The notes under the pieces: generated by a model | Database searches by the model: none | What the model was told of the DNA's origin: nothing | The model's input: only the letters and a program-made list of their open reading frames with translations | Shown here: positions 34,701-43,185 of the stretch, piece by piece | Position numbering within the stretch: the stretch's first letter is position 1 | Layout: every line of letters begins with the position of its first letter | Program-made: the position numbers and the translations under genes | NCBI RefSeq assembly: GCF_009735685.1 | Contig: NZ_WHPN01000428.1 | Location: 1 to 57,376 of the forward strand | Direction of reading: 5' to 3' | Source of the DNA: Streptomyces lycii | GTDB taxonomy: Bacteria; Actinomycetota; Actinomycetes; Streptomycetales; Streptomycetaceae | Length of the DNA: 57,376 nucleotides

Positions 34701-36335
34701 TTACCCGGAGGTCGTCGGGGTGGGCGCCGGAGAGGCGTCCGGAGCGGTCTCCCGGGGCGGGCCGGAGCCGCCCGGAGCGGTGGACGAACCGGACGGGGAC
34801 GGGGTTCCGCCGGGGGAGTTCTCCTTCGGGAGACGGCGGCTGACCTCGGCCGTCGACAGCCCGAGCCCGCCGAGCGTGATCTCGTCCCAGGCCTGGAGCC
34901 GCCGCGTGTCGCGGTCCAGGTAGAGCACGGACGCCTGGATGTCGTCGGGCTCGTCGCCCTCCACGGCGCGCAGCCCGCTGCCGCCCGTCGAGCCCTGGAC
35001 CATCAGCCGGGTGCCGCCGTCCAGGGTGTGCGTCTTGCGGTTGTGGGTGTGGCCGGCGAGGACGAGGGGGACGGTGCCGGCGGTTTCGCGGGCCGCCTCC
35101 GGGTTGTGCGCGACGGCGATGTCGACGGGTTCGCCGGCCGCCTTCTCGGCGCGGATCGCGGCGGCCAGCTCCCGGCCCGCCGCCCGCTCCTCGTCGTCGC
35201 CGGACGGCTTGACCGAGCGGTCCGGCGTGAACTGCGGGTCCCCGATGCCGGCGATGCGCAGCCCGGCGACGTTCACCGGTTCGCCGTCGTCGAGGACGTG
35301 GACGCCCTTGCGTCGTTCGAGCGACTCCTGGGTCTCCTCGGAGTCGTGGTTGCCGCGCGCCCACACATAGGGGGCGCCGAGGTCGGAAACCGGGTCCAGG
35401 AAGCCGTTCTCGGCGGCGGTGCCGTGGTCCATGGTGTCGCCGGAGTCGATGATCACGTCGATCTCGTACTGCTCGACGAGCGACTCGATGATGTGCCAGG
35501 CCGCCGGGTTCAGATGGATGTCGGAGACGTGCAGGACACGCATGGTGGTCGGGTCCGGCTGGTACGTCGGCAGGGTCGCGGTCGCGTCGTACAGCTTGGT
35601 GACGTTGGTCACCAGACGGGCCAACTCCTGCTGGTAGACGTCGAAGTCGCTGACGATGTTGCGCGCGCTGCCGACGACGCTGGGGGCGCTGCTCAGCAGG
35701 CCGGAGAACTTCGGCTCCAGCACGGACTTCGGGTTCCAGGTCGCGTACGCGGCGACGCCGGAGGCCGCCAGGAGCGCGAGCGCCAGTCCGCCCGCTGCGG
35801 CCGCGCGCCGTGGGCGCCGGTACACGGCCAGGCCGAGCGCCGTGGCGCCGGACACGACCGCGACGACGGACCGTACGGCCAGATCGGTGGTGCCGGCGGT
35901 GACGTCGCCGGTGATCTCCTCCTGCAGGCCGGCGATCCGCTCGGGGTGGTTGACCAGGGCCTGGGAGCGCTCGGGGTTGAGTTGGTCCACGTCGACGTCG
36001 AGGCGCAGCGGCGCGGCGTGGCTCCGCAGTTCGAGTGCGCCGAGCGGAGAAACGTTGATTTTCGTGCCGCCGGAGAAGGACGGGCGCAGCGTCATCCGGG
36101 TGTCCATCGGGCCGACCGGTGTCCGGACGCTGCCGACGATCAGCAGTCCGAGCCAGGCGCCGATCAGCACCACGCAGACGAGGCCGAAGGCACGCGCGTA
36201 GGGGTGGGCGCGGGGGGCGAGCGAGTCCGGGATGTGCGGCGGGAGCAGCGAGGTGCGGCGGGCGGTGAGCGGGGTGCCGGCGCGTCCGCCCGGGGTGGGC
36301 ATGCGGAAACGGCGGCGGAGCGGTTCGCGTGCCAT
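34701..36335 (-). CDS. Membrane-anchored metallophosphoesterase
   Basis: 544 aa. TM1 (about residues 42-65) and a TM pair (about 150-210) bracket an extracytoplasmic region. A calcineurin-like phosphoesterase domain follows (about 275-500) with all metal motifs: VSDIHLNPAAW, DSGDTMDHG, GNHDSEE, AHNPE and GHTHNRKTH. The substrate is unknown; the catalytic domain probably faces outward. About 30 C-terminal residues are Pro/Ser/Gly-rich. The start is uncertain: ATG 36335 and ATG 36302 both lack a ribosome-binding site, and CATACG 6 nt before 36335 could be a -10 for a leaderless mRNA. It is divergent from the zincin gene. Confidence 0.9.
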   Translation of the reverse strand: MAREPLRRRFRMPTPGGRAGTPLTARRTSLLPPHIPDSLAPRAHPYARAFGLVCVVLIGAWLGLLIVGSVRTPVGPMDTRMTLRPSFSGGTKINVSPLGALELRSHAAPLRLDVDVDQLNPERSQALVNHPERIAGLQEEITGDVTAGTTDLAVRSVVAVVSGATALGLAVYRRPRRAAAAGGLALALLAASGVAAYATWNPKSVLEPKFSGLLSSAPSVVGSARNIVSDFDVYQQELARLVTNVTKLYDATATLPTYQPDPTTMRVLHVSDIHLNPAAWHIIESLVEQYEIDVIIDSGDTMDHGTAAENGFLDPVSDLGAPYVWARGNHDSEETQESLERRKGVHVLDDGEPVNVAGLRIAGIGDPQFTPDRSVKPSGDDEERAAGRELAAAIRAEKAAGEPVDIAVAHNPEAARETAGTVPLVLAGHTHNRKTHTLDGGTRLMVQGSTGGSGLRAVEGDEPDDIQASVLYLDRDTRRLQAWDEITLGGLGLSTAEVSRRLPKENSPGGTPSPSGSSTAPGGSGPPRETAPDASPAPTPTTSG

Positions 36336-36827
36336 TGCTGCCGTATGCCCGGGCCGGGCGATCACTATGCGGCCGGTCGGAGAAGCCCGCCGCGGGGGCG
36401 GAGCCACCCGGAGTAAGCGCGGAACGAGGGCGGTGCGGCCGAGGGATGGGGGCGGGTGCGGCGGAGGTACGGCGGCGGTGCGGCACGGGGCCCGGCCGGA
36501 ACCCGGCGGATCCGGCGGCGGCGGCAGAGGTCCGGCGGGGGCCGGGCCGAGGACGGGTGGGGGTCCGGCCGGGGCCCGGTCGAGGCTCGGCCGAGGTCGG
36601 GTGGAGGCCCGGCTGGGATCCGGCGGTCGTGCGGCGGTTGTGCGGCGTCGGAGTGGCGGCGTCGTGGCCGGTGCCGGGGGAGTGTCGTGGCCGGCTCGTG
36701 GTCGGCCCGAGGCGAGCGGCGTGGCGAGTGGCGTGGCGGGTGCCGGGGGTGGTGCGGTGGCGGGCGCGTTGGTGGTGCGGTGGCGGAGCGAGGGGCGTGG
36801 GAGGGGCGCGTGCAGCACAATGGCCGC
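36336..36827. other. G-rich gene-free stretch
   Basis: 492 bp between divergent genes. From about 36430 the plus strand is dominated by G with CGG, GGTGCGG and GTGGCG units, some repeated (GTGGCCGGYKC, GAGCGGCGTGGCGAGTGGCG). No ORF shows conserved features. It must contain both promoters. Confidence 0.5.
36816..36821 (+). promoter_or_regulatory. Candidate -10 of the zincin gene (leaderless)
   Basis: CACAAT lies 6 nt before GTG 36828. There is no nearby ribosome-binding site. Confidence 0.4.
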
Positions 36828-37178
36828 GTGTTGGAGATGACGCGCGAGGAGTTCGAGGAACTGGTCGCCGAGGCGCTGGACCGCATCCCGCCGGAGCTGA
36901 CGCGGCTGATGGACAACGTCGCCGTGTTCGTGGAGGACGAGCCGCCCGCCGACGATCCCGAGTTGCTGGGGCTCTACGAGGGGACGCCGCTGACCGAGCG
37001 GGGGGAGTGGTACGCGGGCGTGCTGCCGGACCGGATCACCATCTACCGGGGGCCGACTCTGCGGATGTGCGAGACCCGCGAGGACGTGGTGGCCGAGTCG
37101 GAGGTGACCGTGGTCCACGAGATCGCGCACCACTTCGGCATCGACGACGAGCGGCTGCACGCGCTCGGTTACGGATGA
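36828..37178 (+). CDS. Minimal-zincin metallopeptidase-family protein
   Basis: 116-aa member of the possible zinc metallopeptidase family (zincin_1). MTREEFEELVAEALDRIPPE opens the domain and VVHEIAHHFGIDDERLHALG carries the zinc motif HExxHxxGxxD (HEIAH from residue 97). Such proteins are widespread in actinobacteria and no substrate is established. GTG 36828 is chosen on the -10 spacing; ATG 36837 is the alternative. The stop overlaps the start of the fluoride-channel gene as ATGA, so the two are translationally coupled. Confidence 0.85.
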   Translation: MLEMTREEFEELVAEALDRIPPELTRLMDNVAVFVEDEPPADDPELLGLYEGTPLTERGEWYAGVLPDRITIYRGPTLRMCETREDVVAESEVTVVHEIAHHFGIDDERLHALGYG

Positions 37179-38260
37179 GCGGCGGGCCGGAGGGCGGGGA
37201 GAGCGACGGGGCGGACGGCGGGGAGGTCCGTGACGGTGACGGCTGTGGCGGTGGCGGAAACGGCGGCGGCGGAAACGGCGGCAGCGGCAGCGGCGTCGGC
37301 GGAAACGGCGGTGGAAGTGGCGGGGACGGTTCCGGTCGCGACGGTTCCGGTCGCGGGGGCTCCGTCGCGCGGCACGGTGCCGGCGGCGTCGCGGCCGGGG
37401 CGCGGCGTCACGGCCGCGGCGGGGGCGCCCACGGGGCCGTCGACGCCGGTGAGGCCGTGGACCCCGATGTCGATCTCCGCGTACCGGCGCAGCGGGCGGA
37501 GGCCTCCGGCCGGGGTGCGTGGCGGGTCCTCGCAGCGGTGGCCGCGGGAGGCGCCGCCGGGGCCGCGGCGCGGTACGGGCTGACATCGGCGTGGCCGGTG
37601 CCGGGGGGCGGCTTCCCGTGGCCGGTCCTCGTCGTGAACGTCACCGGGTGCGCCCTCATCGGAGTGCTGATGGTGCTGGTGAGCGAGGGGCCCGCGATTC
37701 CTGCCCGGGCGGCGGGAGCGCCGACGGCGGACGCCCCGAGAAGCCGCGTACGGAAAAGCCGCGTACGGACGAGCCGCGTGCGGGAGCGGGGCGTACGCGA
37801 GGGGCGCGTGCCGAAGCGGGACGCGCGGGACCGGGACGCGCGGGACCGGGACGTACGAAATCGTGAGGTGCGGGACCGGGGCGTACGGGACCGGGGCCGG
37901 GAGTCGGGCGTACCGGAGGGCCGAGTCCCGGGGCACCGCGCGCGGGAGGTACCGGAGGGCCGCGTACCGGCGGACGGCTGTGCGGCGCGGGGCGGGCGGG
38001 CCGGTGCGGGGCCGCATCCGCTGTGGCGGCCGTTCCTCGGGACCGGTGTGCTCGGCGGGTACACCACCTTCTCCACCTACGCCGTGGACATCCGCACCCT
38101 GTTGGTGGACGGCGCTCCGGGCACGGCGGCGGCGTACGCGGCGGGCACCCTGTTCGCGGCGCTCGCCGCGGTGTGGGCCGCGGTGCTGCTCACCCGCGGC
38201 GCGGTGCGGCGGTACGAGGCGGGGGCCGCGCGCCGCCCCGCGGTGCCGGAGGCGCGGTGA
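37175..38260 (+). CDS. crcB: Fluoride channel CrcB/FluC, subunit 1, with large insertions
   Basis: 361 aa versus about 120-150 for typical FluC. Recognisable core: RVLAAVAAGGAAGAAARYGL, FPWPVLVVNVTGCALIGVLM and, after the insertion, GVLGGYTTFSTYAVDIRTLL with the conserved TTFST. The first about 110 residues are Gly-rich (GGGGNGGGGNGG) and then Arg/Ala-rich. About 110 residues of Arg/Asp/Val/Gly repeats (RDARDRDARDRDVRNREVRD) separate TM2 from TM3, normally a short loop. These are encoded by short imperfect DNA repeats. It is coupled to the zincin gene (ATGA) and to the second crcB (GTGA). It exports fluoride, probably as a heterodimer. Confidence 0.88.
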   Translation: MSGGPEGGESDGADGGEVRDGDGCGGGGNGGGGNGGSGSGVGGNGGGSGGDGSGRDGSGRGGSVARHGAGGVAAGARRHGRGGGAHGAVDAGEAVDPDVDLRVPAQRAEASGRGAWRVLAAVAAGGAAGAAARYGLTSAWPVPGGGFPWPVLVVNVTGCALIGVLMVLVSEGPAIPARAAGAPTADAPRSRVRKSRVRTSRVRERGVREGRVPKRDARDRDARDRDVRNREVRDRGVRDRGRESGVPEGRVPGHRAREVPEGRVPADGCAARGGRAGAGPHPLWRPFLGTGVLGGYTTFSTYAVDIRTLLVDGAPGTAAAYAAGTLFAALAAVWAAVLLTRGAVRRYEAGAARRPAVPEAR

Positions 38261-38631
38261 ACTGGCTGCTGGTGCTGATCGGGGGCGCCGTCGGCGCTCC
38301 GCTGCGTTATCTGGCCGACCGCGCGGTGCAGGCCCGGCACGCCTCGCTGTTCCCCTGGGGGACGTTCACCGTCAACGCCGCCGGCAGTCTGCTGCTCGGG
38401 ACGCTCACCGGCGCCGCGGCGTCCGGAGCGGCCCCGCCGGAGATGCGCCTGCTGCTCGGCACCGGGTTGTGCGGCGCCCTGACGACGTATTCGACGTTCT
38501 CGTACGAGACGCTGCGGCTGGCGGAACGCGGGCATCCACTGGCCGCCGCCGCGAACGCCCTGGGGTCGCTCCCGATCGGACTGGGAGCGGTCTGGGCGGG
38601 AGCGGCCCTGGCTGAGGGCCTGTTGGGCTGA
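38257..38631 (+). CDS. crcB: Fluoride channel CrcB/FluC, subunit 2
   Basis: 124-aa four-TM protein of normal length. NWLLVLIGGAVGAPLRYLAD at the N-terminus, FPWGTFTVNAAGSLLLGTLT with the conserved Asn, and GTGLCGALTTYSTFSYETLR with the TTYSTFS motif. Paired FluC genes usually encode oppositely inserted subunits of an antiparallel dimer. The GTG overlaps the stop of the first subunit (GTGA), which fits stoichiometric co-translation. Confidence 0.93.
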   Translation: MNWLLVLIGGAVGAPLRYLADRAVQARHASLFPWGTFTVNAAGSLLLGTLTGAAASGAAPPEMRLLLGTGLCGALTTYSTFSYETLRLAERGHPLAAAANALGSLPIGLGAVWAGAALAEGLLG

Positions 38632-39280
38632 CGGCGAACGGCCTCCATGGCGCACGGCGCACAGCGCACGCCGCACAGCGCACGCCGCACAGCGCACGCC
38701 GCACAGCGCACAGCGCACAGCGCACGGCGAACGGCGATGTGCGGTGGCGCGCGGCGGTCACGGCGGTGCACTGCGTCCCGACGTCCCGACGTCCCGACGT
38801 CCCGACGTCCCCGATGTCCCGGCGGCGTGTGCTGCGCGGCGTTGTCCGGTGGCGCGCGGCGGTTACGGCGTTACGGGGGCGCCCGGGGGCTGGGCGGCGG
38901 TGCACCGGGTCACAGGGTGCACGCTGACGCGCCGACACGGTACGGAACCGGACTCGTCCCCGGAACCGGTGCCCGCCCCGGTCCCAGCTCCGTGCCCTGT
39001 GCCCCGTGCCCCGTGCCCCGTGCCCCGTGCCCTGTGCCCCGTGCCCTATGCCCCGTGCCCCGTGTCCCGTGTCCCGTGTCCCGTGCCCTGTGCCCCGTGC
39101 CCCTGTGTCCCGCATGCCGACCCGCGTCGTGCGGGGCGTGTGGCGGCGGCCCCGGAACCGGTGCCCGACCGGCCCGTGCGGACTCGCGTCCCTGCGGGGC
39201 GTGTCCTGCGCCGCCCGGCGGGAGTTGTGCACGGCGGAGCTTCCGCCAGTCCCCGTCCTCGTACCCCGGAGGTGCCCTCC
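38632..39280. repeat. 649-bp gene-free stretch with three microsatellite blocks
   Basis: Block 1, 38651-38730: GCACAGC/GCACGCC units. Block 2, 38774-38820: CGTCCCGA repeated four times, then variants. Block 3, 38991-39112: about 17 copies of CGTGCCC/CTGTGCC/CGTGTCC (7-bp period). Blocks 1 and 3 have seven- to fifteen-base periods, unlike coding repeats. The last 150 bp lead into the ribosome-binding site of the lipoprotein gene. No ORF is supported. Confidence 0.85.
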
Positions 39281-39970
39281 GTGCGCCCGCTCGCCATCCC
39301 TGTCCCACACCGCCCGCGCCCCCGCCGTGACCCCGGCGACGCCGCCGGGGGCGCCCCCGCGGCCCGTACCGCCCCCGTCGTCCGCACCGTGGCCGGGGCG
39401 GCCGTCCGGGCGCCGTTGCGGGCGGCCGCCGCGCTTCTCGTCGTCGCCGCCGCGAGCGGCTGCATGAGCGTGGGGGACGACACGGTCGCCCCGAAGCCGC
39501 AGGGTTCGGCCGGGCAGCGCGACGGCGGTACGGAGCCGGACGGCGGCCTGGGCGGGGCCGCGGGCGACGCGGCCCCCGGCGCGCGGTCGGCCGACGGCGA
39601 GCGGGCGGGCCAGCGGAACGGCCCGGACGGCCGGGCGGGCGAGCGGGACGGCGGGAAGCGGGAGAAGGACGGGAAGCCGGAGGGGCGCACACCCGCCGGG
39701 AAGACGGCGGGCGGCGGGGACGGGAGGCCGGGCCCGCGTCCCGGCGACGACCCGCGGCCGACCGAGCCCGGGCCGGGCCCGACGCGGGCGACCCCGGACC
39801 CGGAACCCACCCGGCCCGACCCGCGGCCCGAGCCGGAGCCCGAGCCCTCGACCTCGAAGCCGGAGCCCGACCCGGACCCGTCCGGAGGGCCGCCGTCCTC
39901 ACCGGAGGATGTGAGTTCCGCCACCAGCCGGACGGAGTCCGCCCCGCTGTCGTACCCGCCGTTCGTCTGA
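39281..39970 (+). CDS. Putative lipoprotein, low-complexity
   Basis: 229 aa. A long, Arg/Pro-rich N-region is followed by a hydrophobic segment and a lipobox-like AASGC (Cys61). The rest is disordered: Gly/Asp/Arg-rich (GQRNGPDGRAGERDGGKREK), then Pro/Glu-rich (EPEPEPS) and a short tail ending YPPFV. Probably surface-anchored or secreted; no enzymatic domain is seen. GTG 39281 has a strong GGAGGTG 6-7 nt upstream. The N-region is unusually long for a signal peptide, so a downstream start (GTG near 39392) remains possible. Confidence 0.6.
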   Translation: MRPLAIPVPHRPRPRRDPGDAAGGAPAARTAPVVRTVAGAAVRAPLRAAAALLVVAAASGCMSVGDDTVAPKPQGSAGQRDGGTEPDGGLGGAAGDAAPGARSADGERAGQRNGPDGRAGERDGGKREKDGKPEGRTPAGKTAGGGDGRPGPRPGDDPRPTEPGPGPTRATPDPEPTRPDPRPEPEPEPSTSKPEPDPDPSGGPPSSPEDVSSATSRTESAPLSYPPFV

Positions 39971-40126
39971 CCTGCGGGATGCCCGCGCCCTGTGCGCCCC
40001 ACTACCCCGGCCGGCGCCGGGACGGGCGGCAAGTGATTTGCGCGGGGAGTCCCGGGGTGCGTATGGTGATAGATCGTTTGACCCCATTGCCCGGCGCTTG
40101 ATTTTCCTCTCCGAATGAGAGGGCGA

Positions 40127-40146
40127 AACGCGCCGCGAGGCGCGTT
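40127..40146 (+). promoter_or_regulatory. Hairpin in the leader of the DEAD-box helicase gene
   Basis: AACGCGCC-GCGA-GGCGCGTT, an 8-bp stem with a GNRA-type GCGA tetraloop, about 95 nt before the ATG. The leader appears long and relatively AT-rich, which suits post-transcriptional control of a helicase mRNA. Confidence 0.5.
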
Positions 40147-40239
40147 CCTGTACCGAGCCGTGGCTGACCGCATCGAGGCGGCGTATGCACACACGGAGTT
40201 TGGGCGCGTGCCGAGACTCCGAGAGGTTTTGCATTTCGC

Positions 40240-42612
40240 ATGTCCATTTCTGCTTCTGACCGCGCCGTCATGCCCGAGAGCGCGGAGACCGTCGACGCCC
40301 TCCTGACCGGGACGCCCGAGGGCGTCACCGCCGACGAGGCCGCCGGCACCACGGCCACCACCGACACCGCGGCTTCCGAGGCCGCCGGCACCACTGGCAC
40401 CACCGGCACCACGGCTTCCGTGACCGGTGCGACCGCTGAGACCGGTGAGACCACTGAGACCGGCGACGCCGGTGCGGCCGACGCGGCCGCCGACGGCGCT
40501 CCCGAGGTGACCTTCGGCGACCTCGGCCTCGCCGAGCAGCTCGTCCGCAAGCTCTCCCAGAACGGCGTCAGCACGCCCTTCCCGATCCAGGCCGCGACCA
40601 TCCCGGACGCCCTGGCCGGCAAGGACATCCTCGGCCGCGGCCGTACCGGCTCCGGCAAGACGCTGTCCTTCGGCCTGCCTCTGCTGACCCGGCTCGCCGG
40701 GGGCCGCACCGAGAAGAAGCACCCGCGCGGTCTGATCCTCACCCCGACCCGTGAGCTGGCGATGCAGGTCGCCGACGCGCTCCAGCCGTACGGCGACGTC
40801 CTCGGCCTCAAGATGAAGGTCGTCTGCGGCGGTACGTCGATGGGCAACCAGATCTACGCCCTGGAGCGCGGCGTCGACATCCTCGTCGCCACTCCCGGCC
40901 GGCTGCGCGACATCATCGACCGGAAGGCCGCCTCGCTCGACAAGGTCGAGGTCGCCGTCCTCGACGAGGCCGACCAGATGGCCGACATGGGCTTCCTGCC
41001 CGAGGTCACCGAGATCCTCAACCTGGTGCCGGCGGGCGGCCAGCGGCTGCTGTTCTCCGCGACGCTGGAGAACGAGATCGACTCCCTCGTCAAGCGCTAC
41101 CTGGTCGACCCGGTCACGCACGAGGTGGACGCGGCGCAGGGCGCGGTCACGACCATGTCCCACCACGTCCTCGTCGTGAAGCCGAAGGACAAGGCGCCGG
41201 TGACGGCCGCGATCGCCGCCCGCAAGGGCCGCACGATCATCTTCGTGCGGACCCAGATGGGCGCCGACCGGGTCGCGGAGCAGCTCGTGGACGCCGGGGT
41301 GCGCGCGGACGCGCTGCACGGCGGCATGACGCAGGGCGCCCGCACCCGGGTGCTGTCCGACTTCAAGGACGGCTACGTCAACTGCCTGGTCGCCACGGAC
41401 GTCGCCGCGCGCGGCATCCACGTCGACGACATCGACCTGGTGCTGAACGTCGACCCGGCCGGTGACCACAAGGACTACCTGCACCGCTCCGGCCGTACGG
41501 CCCGTGCGGGCCGCAGCGGCACGGTCGTGTCGCTGGCCCTGCCGCACCAGCGCAAGCAGATCTTCCGGCTGATGGAGGACGCGGGCGTCGACGCCTCGCG
41601 CCACGTCGTCGGCGGCGCGGGCGCGTTCGACGAGGACGTCGCCAAGATCACCGGCGCGCGTTCGCTCACCGAGGTGCAGGCCGAGTCGGCCGGCAACTCC
41701 GCCAAGCAGGCCGAGCGGGAGGTGCTGGAACTCACCAAGCAGCTGGAGCGGGCGCAGCGCCGCGCGAGCGAGCTGCGCGGCGAGGCCGACCGGCTGCTGG
41801 CCCGCGCCGCGCGTGAGCGGGGCGAGGACCCGGAGGCGGCCGTGGCCGCTGCCGCGGAGGCCGCGGTGGCCGCCGCCGAGGCGGAAGCGGCCGAGGCCGC
41901 GGCTTCGGCTCCGGCGCAGGCTTCCGGTCCGGACCGGCGGGACGAGCGGGGCAACTTCGACCGCCGCGACCACCGTCGTGACGAGCGTTCGGGTGGTTAC
42001 GGCGGCGGGCGTTCGTACGAGCGCCGTGACGACCGTTCCGGTGGCGGTTCGGGTGGCTACGGCCGTGACCGGCGGGACGACCGCCGGGAGGAGCGTCCGG
42101 GCTTCCGTCGTGACGACCGTTCCGGCGGCGGCTACAACCGCGACCGCCGCGACGACCGTTCCGGCGGCGGCACGGGTGGCGGCTTCAACCGCGACCGTCG
42201 TGACGAGCGTTCGGGTGGTTACGGCGGCGGGCGTTCGTACGAGCGCCGTGACGACCGTTCCGGTGGCGGTTCGGGTGGCTACGGCCGCGACCGGCGGGAC
42301 GACCGCCGGGAGGAGCGCCCCGGCTTCCGCCGCGACGACCGGTCCGGCGGCGGCACGGGTGGCGGCTTCAACCGCGACCGCCGCGACGACCGCGGTGGCT
42401 TCGGCGGCGGCCGTTCCTTCGAGCGCCGCGACCACAACCACCGTGGCGGTGACCGCCCGCACAACCGCGACCGCCGCGACGACCGCCCGTTCAACCGTGA
42501 CCGCCGCGACGAGCGTCCCGCCCGCCGCGACGACCACCGCGGCGGCAGCAACACCGGCGGCCGTTCCTTCGACCGCCGCACCGAGAAGCCGCGCTGGAAG
42601 CGCAACGGCTGA
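40240..42612 (+). CDS. DEAD-box RNA helicase with a long RG-rich tail
   Basis: 790 aa. A Thr/Ala/Gly-rich N-terminus (about 85 residues) precedes the helicase core: Q motif FGDLGLAEQLVRKLSQNGVS, motif I GRTGSGKT (about 132), PTRELA, VLDEADQM (motif II), FSATLE, ATDVAARGIHVDD and HRSGRTARAGRSGT (about 414). A coiled-coil/Ala-rich linker is followed by about 230 residues of RDDRSGG/RDRRDDR repeats that should bind RNA. The tail contains a 222-bp duplication (41974 and 42196). It is a RhlE/CsdA-like helicase for RNA degradation or ribosome assembly. No clear ribosome-binding site precedes the ATG. Confidence 0.93.
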   Translation: MSISASDRAVMPESAETVDALLTGTPEGVTADEAAGTTATTDTAASEAAGTTGTTGTTASVTGATAETGETTETGDAGAADAAADGAPEVTFGDLGLAEQLVRKLSQNGVSTPFPIQAATIPDALAGKDILGRGRTGSGKTLSFGLPLLTRLAGGRTEKKHPRGLILTPTRELAMQVADALQPYGDVLGLKMKVVCGGTSMGNQIYALERGVDILVATPGRLRDIIDRKAASLDKVEVAVLDEADQMADMGFLPEVTEILNLVPAGGQRLLFSATLENEIDSLVKRYLVDPVTHEVDAAQGAVTTMSHHVLVVKPKDKAPVTAAIAARKGRTIIFVRTQMGADRVAEQLVDAGVRADALHGGMTQGARTRVLSDFKDGYVNCLVATDVAARGIHVDDIDLVLNVDPAGDHKDYLHRSGRTARAGRSGTVVSLALPHQRKQIFRLMEDAGVDASRHVVGGAGAFDEDVAKITGARSLTEVQAESAGNSAKQAEREVLELTKQLERAQRRASELRGEADRLLARAARERGEDPEAAVAAAAEAAVAAAEAEAAEAAASAPAQASGPDRRDERGNFDRRDHRRDERSGGYGGGRSYERRDDRSGGGSGGYGRDRRDDRREERPGFRRDDRSGGGYNRDRRDDRSGGGTGGGFNRDRRDERSGGYGGGRSYERRDDRSGGGSGGYGRDRRDDRREERPGFRRDDRSGGGTGGGFNRDRRDDRGGFGGGRSFERRDHNHRGGDRPHNRDRRDDRPFNRDRRDERPARRDDHRGGSNTGGRSFDRRTEKPRWKRNG
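41974..42355 (+). repeat. 222-bp spaced direct repeat in the helicase tail
   Basis: Two copies of about 160 bp (41974-42133 and 42196-42355), starting CGTCGTGACGAGCGTTCGGG. They are identical for about the first 95 bp and differ mainly by synonymous C/T changes later. The 222-bp period equals 74 codons, so unequal recombination would keep the frame. Confidence 0.85.
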
Positions 42613-42932
42613 CGGCAGCGGCAACACTTGAGGCCGCCCGGCCGCCCGGCCGCCCGGAGCGGCTCGAGTCGCGGGGCCCGTACGACATCGTCGTGCGGGC
42701 CCCGCGTCCGTTCGCGCGGGCCGCGTGTCCGTTCGCGTAGGCCGCGCCGTCGGCGTCCGCGCCGCCCGTACGGCTTCCGCGTCCCGCCTGCCCGTACGTG
42801 TGCCGTGTCCGCGCGTCCGGCCACCGGGCGGGGCGGGCCGGGTCCGGCGGGGCCCGCCGCGGCGGGTGACCCGGGGGATACCCGATCGGTTAAGGCCACG
42901 GGTGCGACTATGCTCGGGGGAGCACGACCGGC
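42613..42932. other. Region between the helicase gene and tRNA-Lys
   Basis: 320 bp with the helicase terminator (42671-42705), a two-copy direct repeat GTCCGTTCGCGYRGGCCGCG (42706-42748) and a tRNA-Lys -10 candidate TATGCT at 42909-42914. No ORF was recognised. Confidence 0.55.
42671..42705 (+). terminator. Terminator hairpin of the DEAD-box helicase gene
   Basis: 16-bp stem GCGGGGCCCGTACGAC/GTCGTGCGGGCCCCGC (one T-G wobble) with an ATC loop. Confidence 0.8.
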
Positions 42933-43005
42933 GGGCCGTTAGCTCAATTGGCAGAGCAGTGGACTTTTAATCCATTGGTTGTGGGTTCGAGTCCCACACG
43001 GCCTA
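42933..43005 (+). tRNA. tRNA-Lys (anticodon UUU)
   Basis: 73-nt cloverleaf: acceptor GGGCCGT/ACGGCCT, D loop AATTGGCA, anticodon loop CTTTTAA, T loop TTCGAGT, discriminator A. The TATGCT -10 candidate ends 18 nt upstream. Confidence 0.97.
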
Positions 43006-43011
43006 CGAGGA

Positions 43012-43044
43012 AGGCCCAGTTCAGAGTCATTCTGGACTGGGCCT
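43012..43044 (+). terminator. Hairpin after tRNA-Lys
   Basis: AGGCCCAGTTCAGA/TCTGGACTGGGCCT stem (one mismatch) with a GTCAT loop, 6 bp past the tRNA. No T-tract is seen. Confidence 0.7.
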
Positions 43045-43086
43045 CACGCACGTTCAGGGCGGGGCGGCGTCTCCGCTCTGCCGCTC

Positions 43087-43118
43087 GCGCCCCGACCGGT
43101 CTCGGCCGGTCGGGGCGC
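43087..43118 (-). terminator. Hairpin between tRNA-Lys and the KtrA-like gene
   Basis: Perfect 13-bp stem GCGCCCCGACCGG/CCGGTCGGGGCGC with a 6-nt loop, between convergent units. It could terminate either. Confidence 0.7.
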
Positions 43119-43185
43119 TTCGTCGTCCGCCGCCGCGCTGCCGCCGGTCAGCCCGCCCGGCCCGCCCGTCCTACGGCACCCCCGC

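Noticed and set aside
37175..38260. Frameshifted or broken crcB gene
   Set aside because: Despite the inserts, the frame is continuous with intact core motifs on both sides, and the start and stop overlaps with neighbours fit a real gene.
38651..39112. CRISPR-like array
   Set aside because: The units are 7-15 bp, with no spacers of constant length and no cas genes. They are microsatellites.
40000..40239. Riboswitch in the helicase leader
   Set aside because: Only a simple hairpin was seen; no match to a known riboswitch core could be recognised by eye.
39046..42627. 1193-aa minus-strand frame antisense to the DEAD-box helicase
   Set aside because: It is low-complexity Val/Ala/Thr sequence produced by the complement of the helicase and its RG tail; the helicase motifs are unambiguous.
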